Shown piece after piece: positions 29,718-40,319 of a DNA stretch of 64,000 bases. Position 1 is the stretch's first letter. Each line of letters starts with the position of its first letter. This DNA comes from Microbulbifer taiwanensis (GTDB lineage: Bacteria; Pseudomonadota; Gammaproteobacteria; Pseudomonadales; Cellvibrionaceae): positions 20,383 through 84,382 of the forward strand of contig NZ_JACZFR010000011.1 of the NCBI RefSeq assembly GCF_014904815.1, written 5' to 3'. Under the pieces are notes generated by a model. That model ran no database searches and was not told the origin of the DNA. It was given only the letters and a program-made list of their open reading frames with translations. The position numbers and the translations under genes are program-made.

Positions 29718-29760
29718 GATGAAAAAGGTGTTGTCAGCGGTGTATCGGGCGGGAGCGCCC

Positions 29761-29789
29761 TCACAAAAAAACCGGGCACTGCCCGGTTT
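29761..29789 (-). terminator. Rho-independent terminator between hflC and hisZ
   Basis: AAACCGGGC (29769-29777) pairs with GCCCGGTTT (29781-29789) around a 3-base loop. On the minus strand it is followed by TTTTGTGA. It probably ends or attenuates the hfq-hflX-hflK-hflC transcript before hisZ. Confidence 0.8.
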
Positions 29790-29845
29790 GCGTGATTTTA
29801 CCATCAAGTGTTTGCGAGAAGGTAGGGGTATCGGCTGGTTTCGAG

Positions 29846-29904
29846 GCGGGCCTGCGGCCCGCATGCGGAGCTCGAGCCTTCAGCGCCCCAAGACAAAGCT
29901 CCGC
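29846..29904. repeat. Two nested-style inverted repeats downstream of hflC
   Basis: GCGGGCC/GGCCCGC (29846-29852 and 29856-29862) is a tight 7-bp hairpin. GCGGAGCT/AGCTCCGC (29865-29872 and 29897-29904) is a perfect 8-bp inverted repeat with a 24-base loop. They fill the gap between hflC and the terminator and resemble REP-type intergenic hairpins; no second copy is seen in the window. Confidence 0.45.
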
Positions 29905-29913
29905 GCTCCCAGG

Positions 29914-30786
29914 TTACTTGCCCTCGGGATCCTTCAGGTAGCGGAAGAACTCGCTTTCCGGATCCACCAGCAGCATGTCGGACTTGCTCTGGAAGGTCTC
30001 CTGGTAGGCCTTGAGACTGCGGGTAAAGCGGTAGAACTCCGGGTCCTTGTTGAAGGCGGAGGCGTAGATGGCCGCGGCCTCGGCGTCGCCTGCACCACGC
30101 AGCTCTTCCGACTGGCGGTAGGCCTCGGCCTCGATCACTATCTTCTGGCGATCGGCGTTGGCGCGGACGCGCTCGCTGGCCTCCTGGCCCTTGGCGCGGT
30201 GGTCGCGGGCCTCCAGCTCACGGCCGGCGCGCATGCGCTGGAAGACCGACTCGGACACCTCCGGTGGCAGGTCGATGCGCTTCACGCGCACGTCGACGAT
30301 TTCCACCCCCAGGTCCGTCTGCGCCGACTTGTTCAGGTTCTTGGTGATCTCCGCCATCAGCTCGTCGCGCTGGCCGCTGACCACTTCGTGCAGGTCGCGC
30401 ACACCGAACTGGTTGCGCAGGCGGTTGTTGATCTGTTCCGCCAGCAGGCGCACCGCATTGCGCTCGTCGCCGCGGGTGGCGACATAGAAGCGGCCCACGT
30501 CGAAGATGCGGTACTTGGCGTAGGAGTCCACCATCATGAACTTGTTTTCGCTGTTCAGCATGCGCACCGGGCTGGAGTCCACGGTCTGGATGCGCGCGTC
30601 GAACTTGCGCAGCTCGTGCACCAGCGGAATCTTGAAATAGAGCCCCGGCTCGTAGTCGGTGCGGATCAGTTCACCGAAACGCAGCAGCACGGCCTTTTCC
30701 GTCTCCTTGACCACGAAGGCGCTGGAGGAGATGGCCAGAACTGCGAGCAGCAGGGCGGCGATGATTACCAGTGTTCTGTTGTTCAT
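29914..30786 (-). CDS. hflC: HflC, FtsH-protease modulator (SPFH/prohibitin family)
   Basis: This 290-residue protein has an N-terminal membrane segment (TLVIIAALLLAVLAISSSAFVV), then the SPFH/band-7 domain: ETEKAVLLRFGELI, YEPGLYFKIPLVHELRKFDARIQT, DSYAKYRIFD and LEVEIVDVRVKRIDLPPEV-like sequence (GVEIVDVRVKRIDLPPEV). A coiled-coil stretch from about 200 to 250 contains RAKGQEASERVRANADRQKIVIEAEAYRQSEELRGAGDAEA. It assembles with HflK into a periplasm-facing cage around FtsH. It lies 11 bases after hflK. Confidence 0.96.
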   Translation of the reverse strand: MNNRTLVIIAALLLAVLAISSSAFVVKETEKAVLLRFGELIRTDYEPGLYFKIPLVHELRKFDARIQTVDSSPVRMLNSENKFMMVDSYAKYRIFDVGRFYVATRGDERNAVRLLAEQINNRLRNQFGVRDLHEVVSGQRDELMAEITKNLNKSAQTDLGVEIVDVRVKRIDLPPEVSESVFQRMRAGRELEARDHRAKGQEASERVRANADRQKIVIEAEAYRQSEELRGAGDAEAAAIYASAFNKDPEFYRFTRSLKAYQETFQSKSDMLLVDPESEFFRYLKDPEGK

Positions 30787-30797
30787 TGCGTCACCCC

Positions 30798-31943
30798 TCA
30801 GCGGACATTCTGGTTGCGGCGCCGGTTGGCGGCCTCGGCGCTCAGGCGGTCGAGCACCCGCTGGTAGATCTCGTCCACCACCGTCGGCGACACATCCTTG
30901 CGCTGTACCGCCTGGCTGCCACTTTGCTGCGCCAGCTTGTCCAGCGGCAGGTACATCATGTTGTTGCCGCCCTCGACATCCACCATCACCTTGGAGGCAT
31001 TGGCCATCACCTGCTGCACCGCATCCAGGTAGAGGCGCTCGCGGGTTACCTGGGGCGCGCGCTCGTATTCGGCCAGCAGCTTCTCGAAGCGCACCGCCTC
31101 ACCGCGCGCGCTCTCCACGACGCGGGACTTGTAGGCCTCCGCTTCCTCGATCATGCGCTGTGCCTGGCCGCGCGCTACCGGAATGACCTGGTTGGCATAG
31201 GCCTGGGCCTCGTTCTGCAGGCGCACCTCGTCCTCGCGGGCGCGGACCACATCGTCGAAGGCATCCTGCACTTCCCGCGGCGCCTTGGCGTCGGTCAGGT
31301 TGACCACGTCGACGCGGATACCGGTCTGGTAGAGGTCCAGGTAGTCCTGCAGGCGCGCCTGGGTGTCCGCGGAAACCTGGGTCCGGTTCTGGGAGATAAC
31401 GCCATTCAGCGTCAGGGAGCCGACCACGTGGCGCAGGGCGCTGTCGGTGGCCTCCTGCAGGCTCTTGAGCGGATCGCGCACGCGCAGCACAAAGGACTCG
31501 GCGTCGTCGATATGCCACTGCACCTGCAGCACCACGTCCACGATACTCGCATCCTCGGTGAGCATCTGCCCGGTGGTACGCTCGGTGCGCACCTCGGTCA
31601 TGTTCACCTTGGTGACGGTATCGATCAGCGGCGGATTCCAGTGCAGGCCGGAAGTCTCGGTGGAGTGATATTTGCCCAGTCGCAGCACCACGGCGGACTC
31701 GTTGGCATTGACCTGGTAGAACCCCAGCAAGCCGTAGAGGACGGCCACAACGATCAATACCAGCGACCACGGAAAGCGGCCGCCCCCGCTGGCACCACTG
31801 CCGGAACCGCCACCAAAGAGGCCGTTCAGTTTCTGTTGCAACTTGCGCAGCAGTTCGTCGAGATCTGGCGGGCCGTCATTGCGCTTGCCGCCGCCTCCAC
31901 CCCAGGGATCCTTGTTATTACCACCCGGTTCGTTCCAGGCCAT
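30798..31943 (-). CDS. hflK: HflK, FtsH-protease modulator (SPFH family)
   Basis: The protein has 381 residues from ATG 31941-31943 (MAWNEPGGNNKDPWGGGG). The Gly-rich cytoplasmic N-terminus and LDELLRKLQQKLNGLFG are typical of HflK. A membrane segment (FPWSLVLIVVAVLYGLLGFYQV) precedes the SPFH domain with ESAVVLRLGKY, GLHWNPPLIDTVTKVN, DASIVDVVLQVQWHIDD and IRVDVVNLTDAKAPREVQDAF. A long coiled coil follows. It works with HflC and FtsH in membrane protein quality control. Confidence 0.96.
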   Translation of the reverse strand: MAWNEPGGNNKDPWGGGGGKRNDGPPDLDELLRKLQQKLNGLFGGGSGSGASGGGRFPWSLVLIVVAVLYGLLGFYQVNANESAVVLRLGKYHSTETSGLHWNPPLIDTVTKVNMTEVRTERTTGQMLTEDASIVDVVLQVQWHIDDAESFVLRVRDPLKSLQEATDSALRHVVGSLTLNGVISQNRTQVSADTQARLQDYLDLYQTGIRVDVVNLTDAKAPREVQDAFDDVVRAREDEVRLQNEAQAYANQVIPVARGQAQRMIEEAEAYKSRVVESARGEAVRFEKLLAEYERAPQVTRERLYLDAVQQVMANASKVMVDVEGGNNMMYLPLDKLAQQSGSQAVQRKDVSPTVVDEIYQRVLDRLSAEAANRRRNQNVR

Positions 31944-32021
31944 CGAAACACTCCAACTCTGATCATTTAGCTTTTTGTACCGGCGGGATTCTAGCACCCT
32001 TCTCCGGCAAATTATTGCGAC

Positions 32022-33335
32022 TTATCCCGGCGTAGCCTCGCTTGAAGCCTTCCACTCGGGCGCGCCTTCACACTCTTTATACGGCGCCAACAGGCGCTGG
32101 AAATCGCTGCGCGGCAACAGCAACTGCAGTTCGCAGTCGCCGTTATCGCGATAATTCTCAGACTGAACCGCGTTGATTTCATACAGCTGCGCACGCAGGC
32201 GCGACTGCTGCGGCGTTGTCACCAGCAGGCCGCTGACCATCTGCTCGCCGAGCCGCTCGGCAATGGCCTCGATTAGCAGCTCGCAGCCGGCGCCACTGAC
32301 GGCGGATAGCCACACGGCGCGCGGCACCCCCTGTTCATCGCGCTCGATGCGCGGCTCGCAGTCCTGCAGTAGGTCGATCTTGTTGTACACGAGCAACTGC
32401 GGCAGTTCCCCCGCATCTATCTCCGCCAGCACATTCTGCACTTCTTCCATCAGGTGCAGCCGGTCTTCTGCAGCGGCATCCACCACATGCAGCAGCAGAG
32501 TCGCGCTGGCCGCCTCCTCCAGCGTGGCGCGAAATGCTTCCACCAGCTTATGTGGCAGGTGGGATACGAAGCCCACCGTGTCCGCCAGTACCATGGCGCC
32601 AACGTTGGGCAGATCAACCCGGCGCATGGTCGGATCCAGCGTCGCAAACAACTGGTCGCGCACATAGACATCCGCGTCGGTGAGGCGGTTGAACAGGGTC
32701 GACTTGCCGGCATTGGTATAGCCCACCAGAGAGACGGTGGCGACTTCGGCGCGGGAGCGGGCGCGGCGGCCCTGTTCGCGCTGCCGGCGGACCTTTTCCA
32801 GCTTCTTCTCGATGGAATCGATGCGCGCGCGCAGCAGCCGGCGGTCGGTTTCCAGCTGGGTCTCACCGGGACCGCGCAGGCCAATACCGCCCTTCTGTCG
32901 CTCCAGGTGGGTCCAGCCGCGCACCAGGCGTGTGGCCATATGGCGCAGCTGCGCCAACTCTACCTGCAGCTTACCCTCATGGGTGCGGGCGCGCTGGGCA
33001 AAAATATCCAGGATCAGGCCGGTGCGGTCCAGCACCCGACACTTCAGCTCGCGCTCGACATTGCGCTCCTGGCTGGGGGACAGGGTGTGGTCGAAGATCA
33101 CCAGCTCGGCGCCGTTGTCCAGCACCGCCTGGCGGATCTCCTCCAGCTTGCCGCGGCCAACGAAGGTCTTAGGGTCCGGCGTGGCGCGCTGGCCGAAGAT
33201 AAAGGTCACCGGGTCTGCGCCGGCGGAAAGCGCCAGCTCTTCAAATTCTCGTGGGTCATCGGGGCTGTCGATGGCGGACAGTTCCAGGTGCACCAGCACC
33301 GCCAGCTCACCGGAATCCGGTCGTTCGAAAAACAA
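32022..33335 (-). CDS. hflX: HflX, ribosome-associated GTPase
   Basis: This 437-residue protein starts at TTG 33333-33335, giving MFFERPDSGELAVLVHLEL, which fits the HflX N-terminus. The HflX domain shows GRGKLEEI, FDHTLSPSQERNVE, DRTGLILDIFAQRA, LQVELAQLRHMATRLVRGWTHLE and GIGLRGPGETQLETDRR. The G domain has VGYTNAGKSTLFNRLT (G1), DTVGFVSHLPHKLVEAF (G3) and NKIDLL (G4). It splits stalled ribosomes under stress. It lies between hfq and hflK in the usual order. Confidence 0.97.
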   Translation of the reverse strand: MFFERPDSGELAVLVHLELSAIDSPDDPREFEELALSAGADPVTFIFGQRATPDPKTFVGRGKLEEIRQAVLDNGAELVIFDHTLSPSQERNVERELKCRVLDRTGLILDIFAQRARTHEGKLQVELAQLRHMATRLVRGWTHLERQKGGIGLRGPGETQLETDRRLLRARIDSIEKKLEKVRRQREQGRRARSRAEVATVSLVGYTNAGKSTLFNRLTDADVYVRDQLFATLDPTMRRVDLPNVGAMVLADTVGFVSHLPHKLVEAFRATLEEAASATLLLHVVDAAAEDRLHLMEEVQNVLAEIDAGELPQLLVYNKIDLLQDCEPRIERDEQGVPRAVWLSAVSGAGCELLIEAIAERLGEQMVSGLLVTTPQQSRLRAQLYEINAVQSENYRDNGDCELQLLLPRSDFQRLLAPYKECEGAPEWKASSEATPG

Positions 33336-33476
33336 TGGATATTCTCTGTTGCGGGACCGGGCAGCGGCCCGGGACCCTGATTGAGGCCGCAGCAGGCGGC
33401 ACCAAATTACAGGGCATCAAACTGCGGGCGCCCCGGCGAGCCGAGGCGCGAATCTATGCCTGGAACAGGGCTGGTG

Positions 33477-33761
33477 TTAACCGAAGGTTTCTCGCTCACC
33501 ACCTTCACCAGCGCCCTCGCCCCCCTGCTGCGCCGCCGGATTCAGCAGCGGTACGCGCACCGCGCGGGACGGGACAACGGTGGAAATGGCGTGTTTGTAC
33601 ACCATTTGGCTGACGGTGTTTTTCAGCAATACCACAAATTGATCGAAAGATTCTATTTGCCCCTGAAGCTTGATGCCGTTAACCAGATAGATAGAAACCG
33701 GGATACGCTCTTTGCGCAATACGTTGAGGTAAGGGTCTTGTAAGCTGTGCCCTTTTGACAT
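33477..33761 (-). CDS. hfq: Hfq, RNA chaperone
   Basis: The 94-residue protein starts at ATG 33759-33761 ([22 protein letters not shown]), with GGAG 7 bases upstream. The Sm1 motif ([25 protein letters not shown]) and the Sm2 motif YKHAIS are intact. The C-terminal tail of about 25 residues is short and rich in Gly and Glu ([17 protein letters not shown]), unlike the longer E. coli tail. Hfq hexamers pair small RNAs with mRNAs. The gene is between miaA and hflX. Confidence 0.98.
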   Translation of the reverse strand: MSKGHSLQDPYLNVLRKERIPVSIYLVNGIKLQGQIESFDQFVVLLKNTVSQMVYKHAISTVVPSRAVRVPLLNPAAQQGGEGAGEGGERETFG

Positions 33762-33942
33762 CTTTTTTCTCCTTGTCAAAAGCTGGAAGCGAATGCAGGC
33801 CGCAATCGCGCCCACGAAACCCGTGGACTAAGTGACGACTGAGGTCGAATACGCGTATAAGTAGAGCCGGAAATGGCCCGACTCTGTGAAAAAACTGACT
33901 GAACGGGCTTGTCGTTTATTGGCCCACCCACGTTATGGATGC

Positions 33943-34962
33943 TCAAGCAAGAAATTTCAAGGCTTCCGCCAAGATTTCGTCATTTTTGCGCACCCTGCCA
34001 TCGACATCCTGTGCGTAAATTGCCGCCAGATCCGGCCAGCGCCGCAGCCAGGTCAGCTGGCGCTTGGCCAATTGGCGCGTGGCGGCGACTCCCGCCCCCA
34101 CCATCTGCTCGTAGTCCAGACGGCCATCCAGGTACTGCCACACCTGGCGGTATCCCACCGCGCGAATGGCCGGCAGATCCTCATGCAGGTCGCCGCGCTC
34201 GCGCAGTCCCCGCACCTCGTCGACAAAGCCCTGCTCCAGCATACGGCGGAAGCGGAATTCAATGCGCTGGTGCAGTAGCGCCCTGTCTCTGGGCAGCAGC
34301 GCCAGCTGACGCAGGTCGTAGTGCTCGGTCACCGAATCCCGCGCCTGCTCCCGGCGCAGCTGCGACAGCGGCACGCCAGTCAATCGGTAGACCTCCAGGC
34401 CGCGCTCGATACGCACCGAGTGATTGGGGTGCAATTCGGAGGCCAATTCCGGATCCACTGCCGCCAGTTCGGCGTGCAGAGCCGGCCAGCCCTCGCGCCC
34501 GGCGCGGGCCTCGATATCCGCACGTATCGCCGGATCCGCCTCCGGCAGCTGCGCCATGCCCTCCAGTAGAGCGCGAAAATACAACATGGTTCCGCCCACC
34601 AGTAGTGGAATCTTGCCCGCCGCAACTATCTCGGCCATGGCCTCCAGAGCATCCTCGCGAAAACGGCCGGCGGAATAGGACTCACCCGGATCGCAGATAT
34701 CGATCAGGCGGTGGGGGTAGCGCACCAACTCCTCCGGCGAGGGCTTGGCGGAGCCGATATCCAGGCCGCGGTAGACGAGTGCCGAATCGACACTGATCAG
34801 CTCCACCGGCAGCTGGTCTGCCAGCGCCATGGCCAGGTCCGTCTTGCCGGAGGCTGTCGGTCCCATCAGGAAGATGGCCCTTGGCAATGCGGAATGCGAA
34901 ATGCGGAATGCGGAATCATCCGCTCCGGCATCATTCCGCATTCCGCATTCCGCATTAGTCAT
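33943..34962 (-). CDS. miaA: MiaA, tRNA dimethylallyltransferase with repeat-derived N-terminal extension
   Basis: The 339-residue protein runs from ATG 34960-34962, which overlaps the mutL stop as ATGA. MiaA adds a dimethylallyl group to A37 of tRNAs reading UNN codons. The core is normal: [16 protein letters not shown] (P-loop), [56 protein letters not shown] and [16 protein letters not shown]. The first 28 residues are extra and are encoded by a palindromic array of 7-base repeats (34886-34956), giving low-complexity Asn/Ala/Glu/Arg/Ser-rich sequence. Typical MiaA proteins are 310-320 residues. An ATG inside the repeat could also serve as start. Confidence 0.95.
   Translation of the reverse strand: MTNAECGMRNDAGADDSAFRISHSALPRAIFLMGPTASGKTDLAMALADQLPVELISVDSALVYRGLDIGSAKPSPEELVRYPHRLIDICDPGESYSAGRFREDALEAMAEIVAAGKIPLLVGGTMLYFRALLEGMAQLPEADPAIRADIEARAGREGWPALHAELAAVDPELASELHPNHSVRIERGLEVYRLTGVPLSQLRREQARDSVTEHYDLRQLALLPRDRALLHQRIEFRFRRMLEQGFVDEVRGLRERGDLHEDLPAIRAVGYRQVWQYLDGRLDYEQMVGAGVAATRQLAKRQLTWLRRWPDLAAIYAQDVDGRVRKNDEILAEALKFLA
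34886..34956. repeat. Heptanucleotide palindrome inside the 5' end of miaA
   Basis: The left arm is AATGCGG/AATGCGA units in tandem (34886-34916). The right arm is the inverse, CCGCATT units (34933-34956), after a 16-base spacer. Arms of 24 bases pair with one mismatch. The unit length is 7 bases throughout, so the element resembles short tandemly repeated heptamer sequences. It is translated in frame as part of MiaA. Confidence 0.85.
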
Positions 34963-36818
34963 TGCCCCCTCATAAACCATTTGTCCATGTCCGCCAACTT
35001 CACTTGGGTCCAGGTGGGCCTGCCGTGGTTGCACTGGCCACTGCGCTCGGTGCGCTCCATATCCCGCAGCAGCGCGTTCATCTCCGGCACTGTCAATTTG
35101 CGGTTGGCGCGCACCGAACCGTGACAGGCCATGGTGGACAGTATCTCGTTGATGCGCTCGCCGATGCGGTCGCTGCCGCCCTGGGCCAGCAGGTCCGACA
35201 GAACGTCGCGTACCAGCTGTTCCACCTCGGCCCCGTGCAGCATGGTCGGCACCTGGCGCACCAGTAAAGTCTCCGGCCCCGCCCGCTGCAACACAAAACC
35301 CAGTGCCGTGAACACTTCGCTGCGCTCCTCGAAACAGTCCGCCTCGCGCTGGCTCACCGCCAGGCTCACCGGTACCAGTAGCGGCTGTGCCTGTATGCCG
35401 CCGGTAGCGTGGGCACTCTTCATCTGCTCGTAGACGATGCGCTCGTGGGCCGCGTGCATGTCGACGACGATCAGACCCTGCTCATTCTGCGCCAGGATAT
35501 AGATGCCGTGTAACTGCGCCAGGGCGAAACCCAGTGGCGGCGCCTCTTCACCATCCGTCTGCGGCGCCAGCGCCGAGTTCCAGCCGGCAACCGTGGGCGA
35601 AGGTGTCGCAGTCGCAGCGGGCGCAGCTTCGGACACGCCGGGTTGTGCCCGATACGGCTGGTGCAGAGTTCCGTAATTCTGCATCTGCTGCTGCAAATCC
35701 CCCGGCGATGGCCGCGAGGAAAGCGCCATCTTCTGCTGACCGGCAAATTCACCCGCACTGATACCACCGACAGTTTCCGTTTGCTGCTGCTCGGTCTCCT
35801 CCCGCTGCCCAGGCCTTACGTCTGCCAGCGCCCGGTGCAGGGAACCGAACAGGAAGTCGTGCACCAGGCGGCCATCCCTGAAGCGCACTTCGTGTTTGGT
35901 CGGGTGCACGTTCACGTCCACCGAGGCCGGATCCAGCTCCAGGTAGAGCACGAAGGCCGGGTGGCGACCGTGGTAGAGCACATCGGCGAAGGCGCGGCGC
36001 ACCGCGTGACTGACCACCTTGTCGCGAATGGCGCGGCCATTGACGTAGAAGAACTGCAGGTCCGCCTGGGAGCGGGAAAAGGCCGGTTCGGCAACCCAGC
36101 CCCAGAGGCGCAGGCCGCTGCGCTCCACGTCAATATGCAGCGCATTCTGCATAAACGCCGGCCCGCACACCTGGGCCACGCGCCGCTCCATTTCCACCCG
36201 GCCGCTGCCGGCGCGCAGGTTGTGCACGCCCTTGCCGTTGTGGCGCAGGCTGATGGAGACATCGAAACGCGAAAGGGCCAGGCGCTTGATGGTGTCGTCG
36301 ACCCGGTTGAACTCGGTCTTCTCGGTGCGCAGGAACTTGCGCCGCGCCGGGGTATTGAAGAAGAGATCGCGCACATCCACGCTGGTGCCGCGCGGGTGCG
36401 CCGCCGGATTCAGTTGCGCCTGCATATCGCGGCCGGAGGCCACTACCTGCCAGCCCTTGCCGCTGTCGTCGCGGCTGCTGGTCAGTTCGAGGCGCGCCAC
36501 CGAGGAGATACTGGCCAGGGCCTCGCCGCGGAAACCCAGGGTGGCCACCGCCTCCAGGTCCTCCAGTGCGTGAATCTTGGAGGTGGCATGGCGGGCCAGC
36601 GCCAGCGGCAGGTCCTCTTTCTCGATACCCTTGCCGTTGTCGCGCACTCTGATGCGCTTGATACCACCGTTGTCGATTTCCACTTCCAGGCGCGATGCAC
36701 CGGCATCGAGGCTGTTCTCCAACAACTCCTTGATCACCGAAGCCGGCCGCTCCACCACCTCGCCGGCGGCGATCTGGTTGGCGAGGCGGGGGGATAATTG
36801 CTGGATTTTATCGGACAT
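34959..36818 (-). CDS. mutL: MutL, DNA mismatch repair protein (endonuclease-type motif)
   Basis: The 619-residue protein has an N-terminal GHKL ATPase: [55 protein letters not shown] and [15 protein letters not shown] Pro/Gln-rich linker (about 345-420) leads to the C-terminal dimerisation domain. There [12 protein letters not shown] matches the D-x-H-A-x2-E-x4-E metal motif of endonuclease-proficient MutL, as in Pseudomonas, not the E. coli methyl-directed form. It couples MutS recognition to excision. It lies 13 bases after amiC and overlaps miaA by 4 bases. Confidence 0.97.
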   Translation of the reverse strand: MSDKIQQLSPRLANQIAAGEVVERPASVIKELLENSLDAGASRLEVEIDNGGIKRIRVRDNGKGIEKEDLPLALARHATSKIHALEDLEAVATLGFRGEALASISSVARLELTSSRDDSGKGWQVVASGRDMQAQLNPAAHPRGTSVDVRDLFFNTPARRKFLRTEKTEFNRVDDTIKRLALSRFDVSISLRHNGKGVHNLRAGSGRVEMERRVAQVCGPAFMQNALHIDVERSGLRLWGWVAEPAFSRSQADLQFFYVNGRAIRDKVVSHAVRRAFADVLYHGRHPAFVLYLELDPASVDVNVHPTKHEVRFRDGRLVHDFLFGSLHRALADVRPGQREETEQQQTETVGGISAGEFAGQQKMALSSRPSPGDLQQQMQNYGTLHQPYRAQPGVSEAAPAATATPSPTVAGWNSALAPQTDGEEAPPLGFALAQLHGIYILAQNEQGLIVVDMHAAHERIVYEQMKSAHATGGIQAQPLLVPVSLAVSQREADCFEERSEVFTALGFVLQRAGPETLLVRQVPTMLHGAEVEQLVRDVLSDLLAQGGSDRIGERINEILSTMACHGSVRANRKLTVPEMNALLRDMERTERSGQCNHGRPTWTQVKLADMDKWFMRGQ

Positions 36819-36831
36819 AAAAAATTACAAC

Positions 36832-38142
36832 TCAGCCGGAAGGAATGGTAAGCGTCTGGCCAACACGGATTACCGAGCTGCCGATACCATTGGCTCTTTT
36901 CAATTCGGAAACGGGCACATTGTACCGCGCGGCTATGCCGGATAGGGTGTCGCCGCGAGCGATGGTGTGGCGGCGCTCGACCCGGTTGCGGTTGGCGGCC
37001 AGCCAGCTACCCACCGGCGGGCGGCTGTTGAAGTGCGCCACTATACCGTCGCTGAGCTTTTGTGCCAGTTTGCGCTGGAAGTTGGGATCGCGCAGGCGTT
37101 TGGCCTCGTAGGGATTGGTGATAAACCCGGTCTCAACCAGGATCGACGGCACGTCCGGCGAGCGCAGCACTGCAAAGTTGGCCTGCTCCACTTGTTTCTT
37201 GTGCAGATGGGTAAAGCTGCCGATAGAGGCCAGCACGCTGGCACCAATATCCAGGCTGGCGTTCATGGTGGCGGTCATCGACAGATCCAGCAGCACGCCG
37301 GCCAGGGTATCGTCCTTGTCGCCGAGGTTCAGGCTGCCGGCACCACCGATCAGGTCGGATTCGTTCTCCCGTTGGGCCAGGAAACGCGCCGTCTCACTGG
37401 TAGCGCCACGGGAGGACACTGCGTAGACACCGGCACCGCGAGCGCTTTTCTTGTGGAAGGCATCCGCGTGAATGGAGACGAAGAGATCCGCGCGCATCTG
37501 GCGCCCCTTCTCCACTCTCTGCCGGTGTGGAATATAGTAGTCGCCGCTGCGCACCAGTTTGGCAGAAAAGCCGCGCCTGCTGTCGATCGCCTTGTGCAGC
37601 GCCTTGCTGATCGCCAGTACCACGTCTTTCTCACGCAAGCCGCCGGGGCCCAGAGCGCCGGGATCCTCGCCGCCGTGACCGGCGTCGATTGCGATGACGA
37701 TATCCCGCTCACTGCCGACCTGCTGCAGGGTCTTTTCCTCGTTGACCACTTTGTCGTAGAGATCGATCACCAGGCGATCGGGAAGATCGCCGTGGCGGCG
37801 CAGGGAGAAACTGCGCGGCTTTGCCTGCCGCTTCAGATCCAGTACCACGCGCAGGTTTTTCTTGTCCTGGCGGCCGTGGCGCACTCGATCAATGGGAGTA
37901 TCGTCCAGCTCCAGCTGGTCGAACTGCGCCGCCAGCCGGGTGTCCGCCACATCGATCACCACCCGGTGCGGGTCGCTCAGGGTAAACAGCTTGTGCTCTG
38001 CCGGCCCGCTGAGATCGAACACCAGACGCGTGTGGTCCGGGGCGCGCCACAGGCGCACGCCCTCCACTTCCGCCGCCTGTGTCGGCAGGGCCAGCATTAA
38101 CATGGCCACAAGGCCGAGTAATCGCTGCCAGACTGAATTCAT
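36832..38142 (-). CDS. AmiC/AmiB-type N-acetylmuramoyl-L-alanine amidase with LysM
   Basis: The 436-residue secreted protein has a signal peptide (RLLGLVAMLMLALPTQAAEV), an AMIN domain (about 25-125, GVRLWRAPDHTRLVFDLSGPAEHKLF), an Amidase_3 catalytic domain (about 148-370) with zinc ligands in IAIDAGHGGEDPGALG, FVSIHADAF and the Glu of SILVETGFITNP, and a C-terminal LysM (about 390-433, HTIARGDTLSGIAARYNVPVSELKRANG). Such amidases split septal peptidoglycan during division, with AMIN targeting and LysM wall binding. It lies between tsaE and mutL, the standard place of amiB/amiC. Confidence 0.95.
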   Translation of the reverse strand: MNSVWQRLLGLVAMLMLALPTQAAEVEGVRLWRAPDHTRLVFDLSGPAEHKLFTLSDPHRVVIDVADTRLAAQFDQLELDDTPIDRVRHGRQDKKNLRVVLDLKRQAKPRSFSLRRHGDLPDRLVIDLYDKVVNEEKTLQQVGSERDIVIAIDAGHGGEDPGALGPGGLREKDVVLAISKALHKAIDSRRGFSAKLVRSGDYYIPHRQRVEKGRQMRADLFVSIHADAFHKKSARGAGVYAVSSRGATSETARFLAQRENESDLIGGAGSLNLGDKDDTLAGVLLDLSMTATMNASLDIGASVLASIGSFTHLHKKQVEQANFAVLRSPDVPSILVETGFITNPYEAKRLRDPNFQRKLAQKLSDGIVAHFNSRPPVGSWLAANRNRVERRHTIARGDTLSGIAARYNVPVSELKRANGIGSSVIRVGQTLTIPSG

Positions 38143-38203
38143 TCTTGCTCTACCCTGTCGGTTATTTTTCGCCGCGCTTCCCTGCTAATCTAGACAATAT
38201 TCT

Positions 38204-38682
38204 TTACAGCAGATTCTGCAGCGCTTTCAGTACTGCTTCGCCATTACCCGAGTGTGCGGCCAACCGCAGTTGTCGACCGCTGTCCGGCACTTCCAGTTCC
38301 AGCTCCAGGTCCGGTTCCGGCAGCACGCCGGTGCCGCGCTCGGGCCACTCCACCAGGCTCAGGCTCCGGGGGGCGAAGTAATCCCGCACCCCCATAAATT
38401 CCAGCTCCTCCGCATCGCCCAGGCGATAGAGATCGAAGTGGAAGACTCTCTGCGGCCCCAGCTCGTAGGGTTCCACCAGGGTGTAAGTGGGGCTCTTTAC
38501 TGCGCCCCGATGTCCGAAGGCGCGCAGCACACCGCGGCAGAAGGTGGTCTTGCCGGCGCCCAACTGGCCGTGCAGGAAGAGCGTCAGGCCGCTCTGCATG
38601 CCGGCGACCAGGCAGGCGCGGCCGAGGGACTCGCCGGCAGCGACGGTAGCGGCTTCGTCTGCCAGGGACAGTTTCAATTCCA

Positions 38683-38683
<1 letters not shown>
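38204..38683 (-). CDS. tsaE: TsaE, tRNA t6A threonylcarbamoyladenosine ATPase
   Basis: The 159-residue protein starts at ATG 38681-38683, which overlaps the nnrD stop as TGATG. It has the P-loop HGQLGAGKTTFCRGVLRAFGH, KSPTYTLVEPYE, FHFDLYRLGDAEELEFMGVRDY and LVEWPERG, the complete TsaE signature. It supports TsaBD in forming t6A37 of ANN-decoding tRNAs. Length is normal. Confidence 0.96.
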
Positions 38684-40164
<1,481 letters not shown>

Positions 40165-40319
40165 TCGGCTCCCGCAATTGAGTTCAAGAATTGGTGATCA
40201 AAATTTAATCTGTGGCAGAATAGGCGATTGAGTCGCTGTCACACCCACCAGAATGACAGCAAAGTATACCGCCCCGGGCGCACAAATTGCTTGCGACCGG
40301 CACCGAGCCGTTAGCCTCC

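Noticed and set aside
33340..33400. GC-rich hairpin between hfq and hflX as a terminator
   Set aside because: The stem is only about 6 bp without a following T-run, and hfq-hflX are usually co-transcribed.
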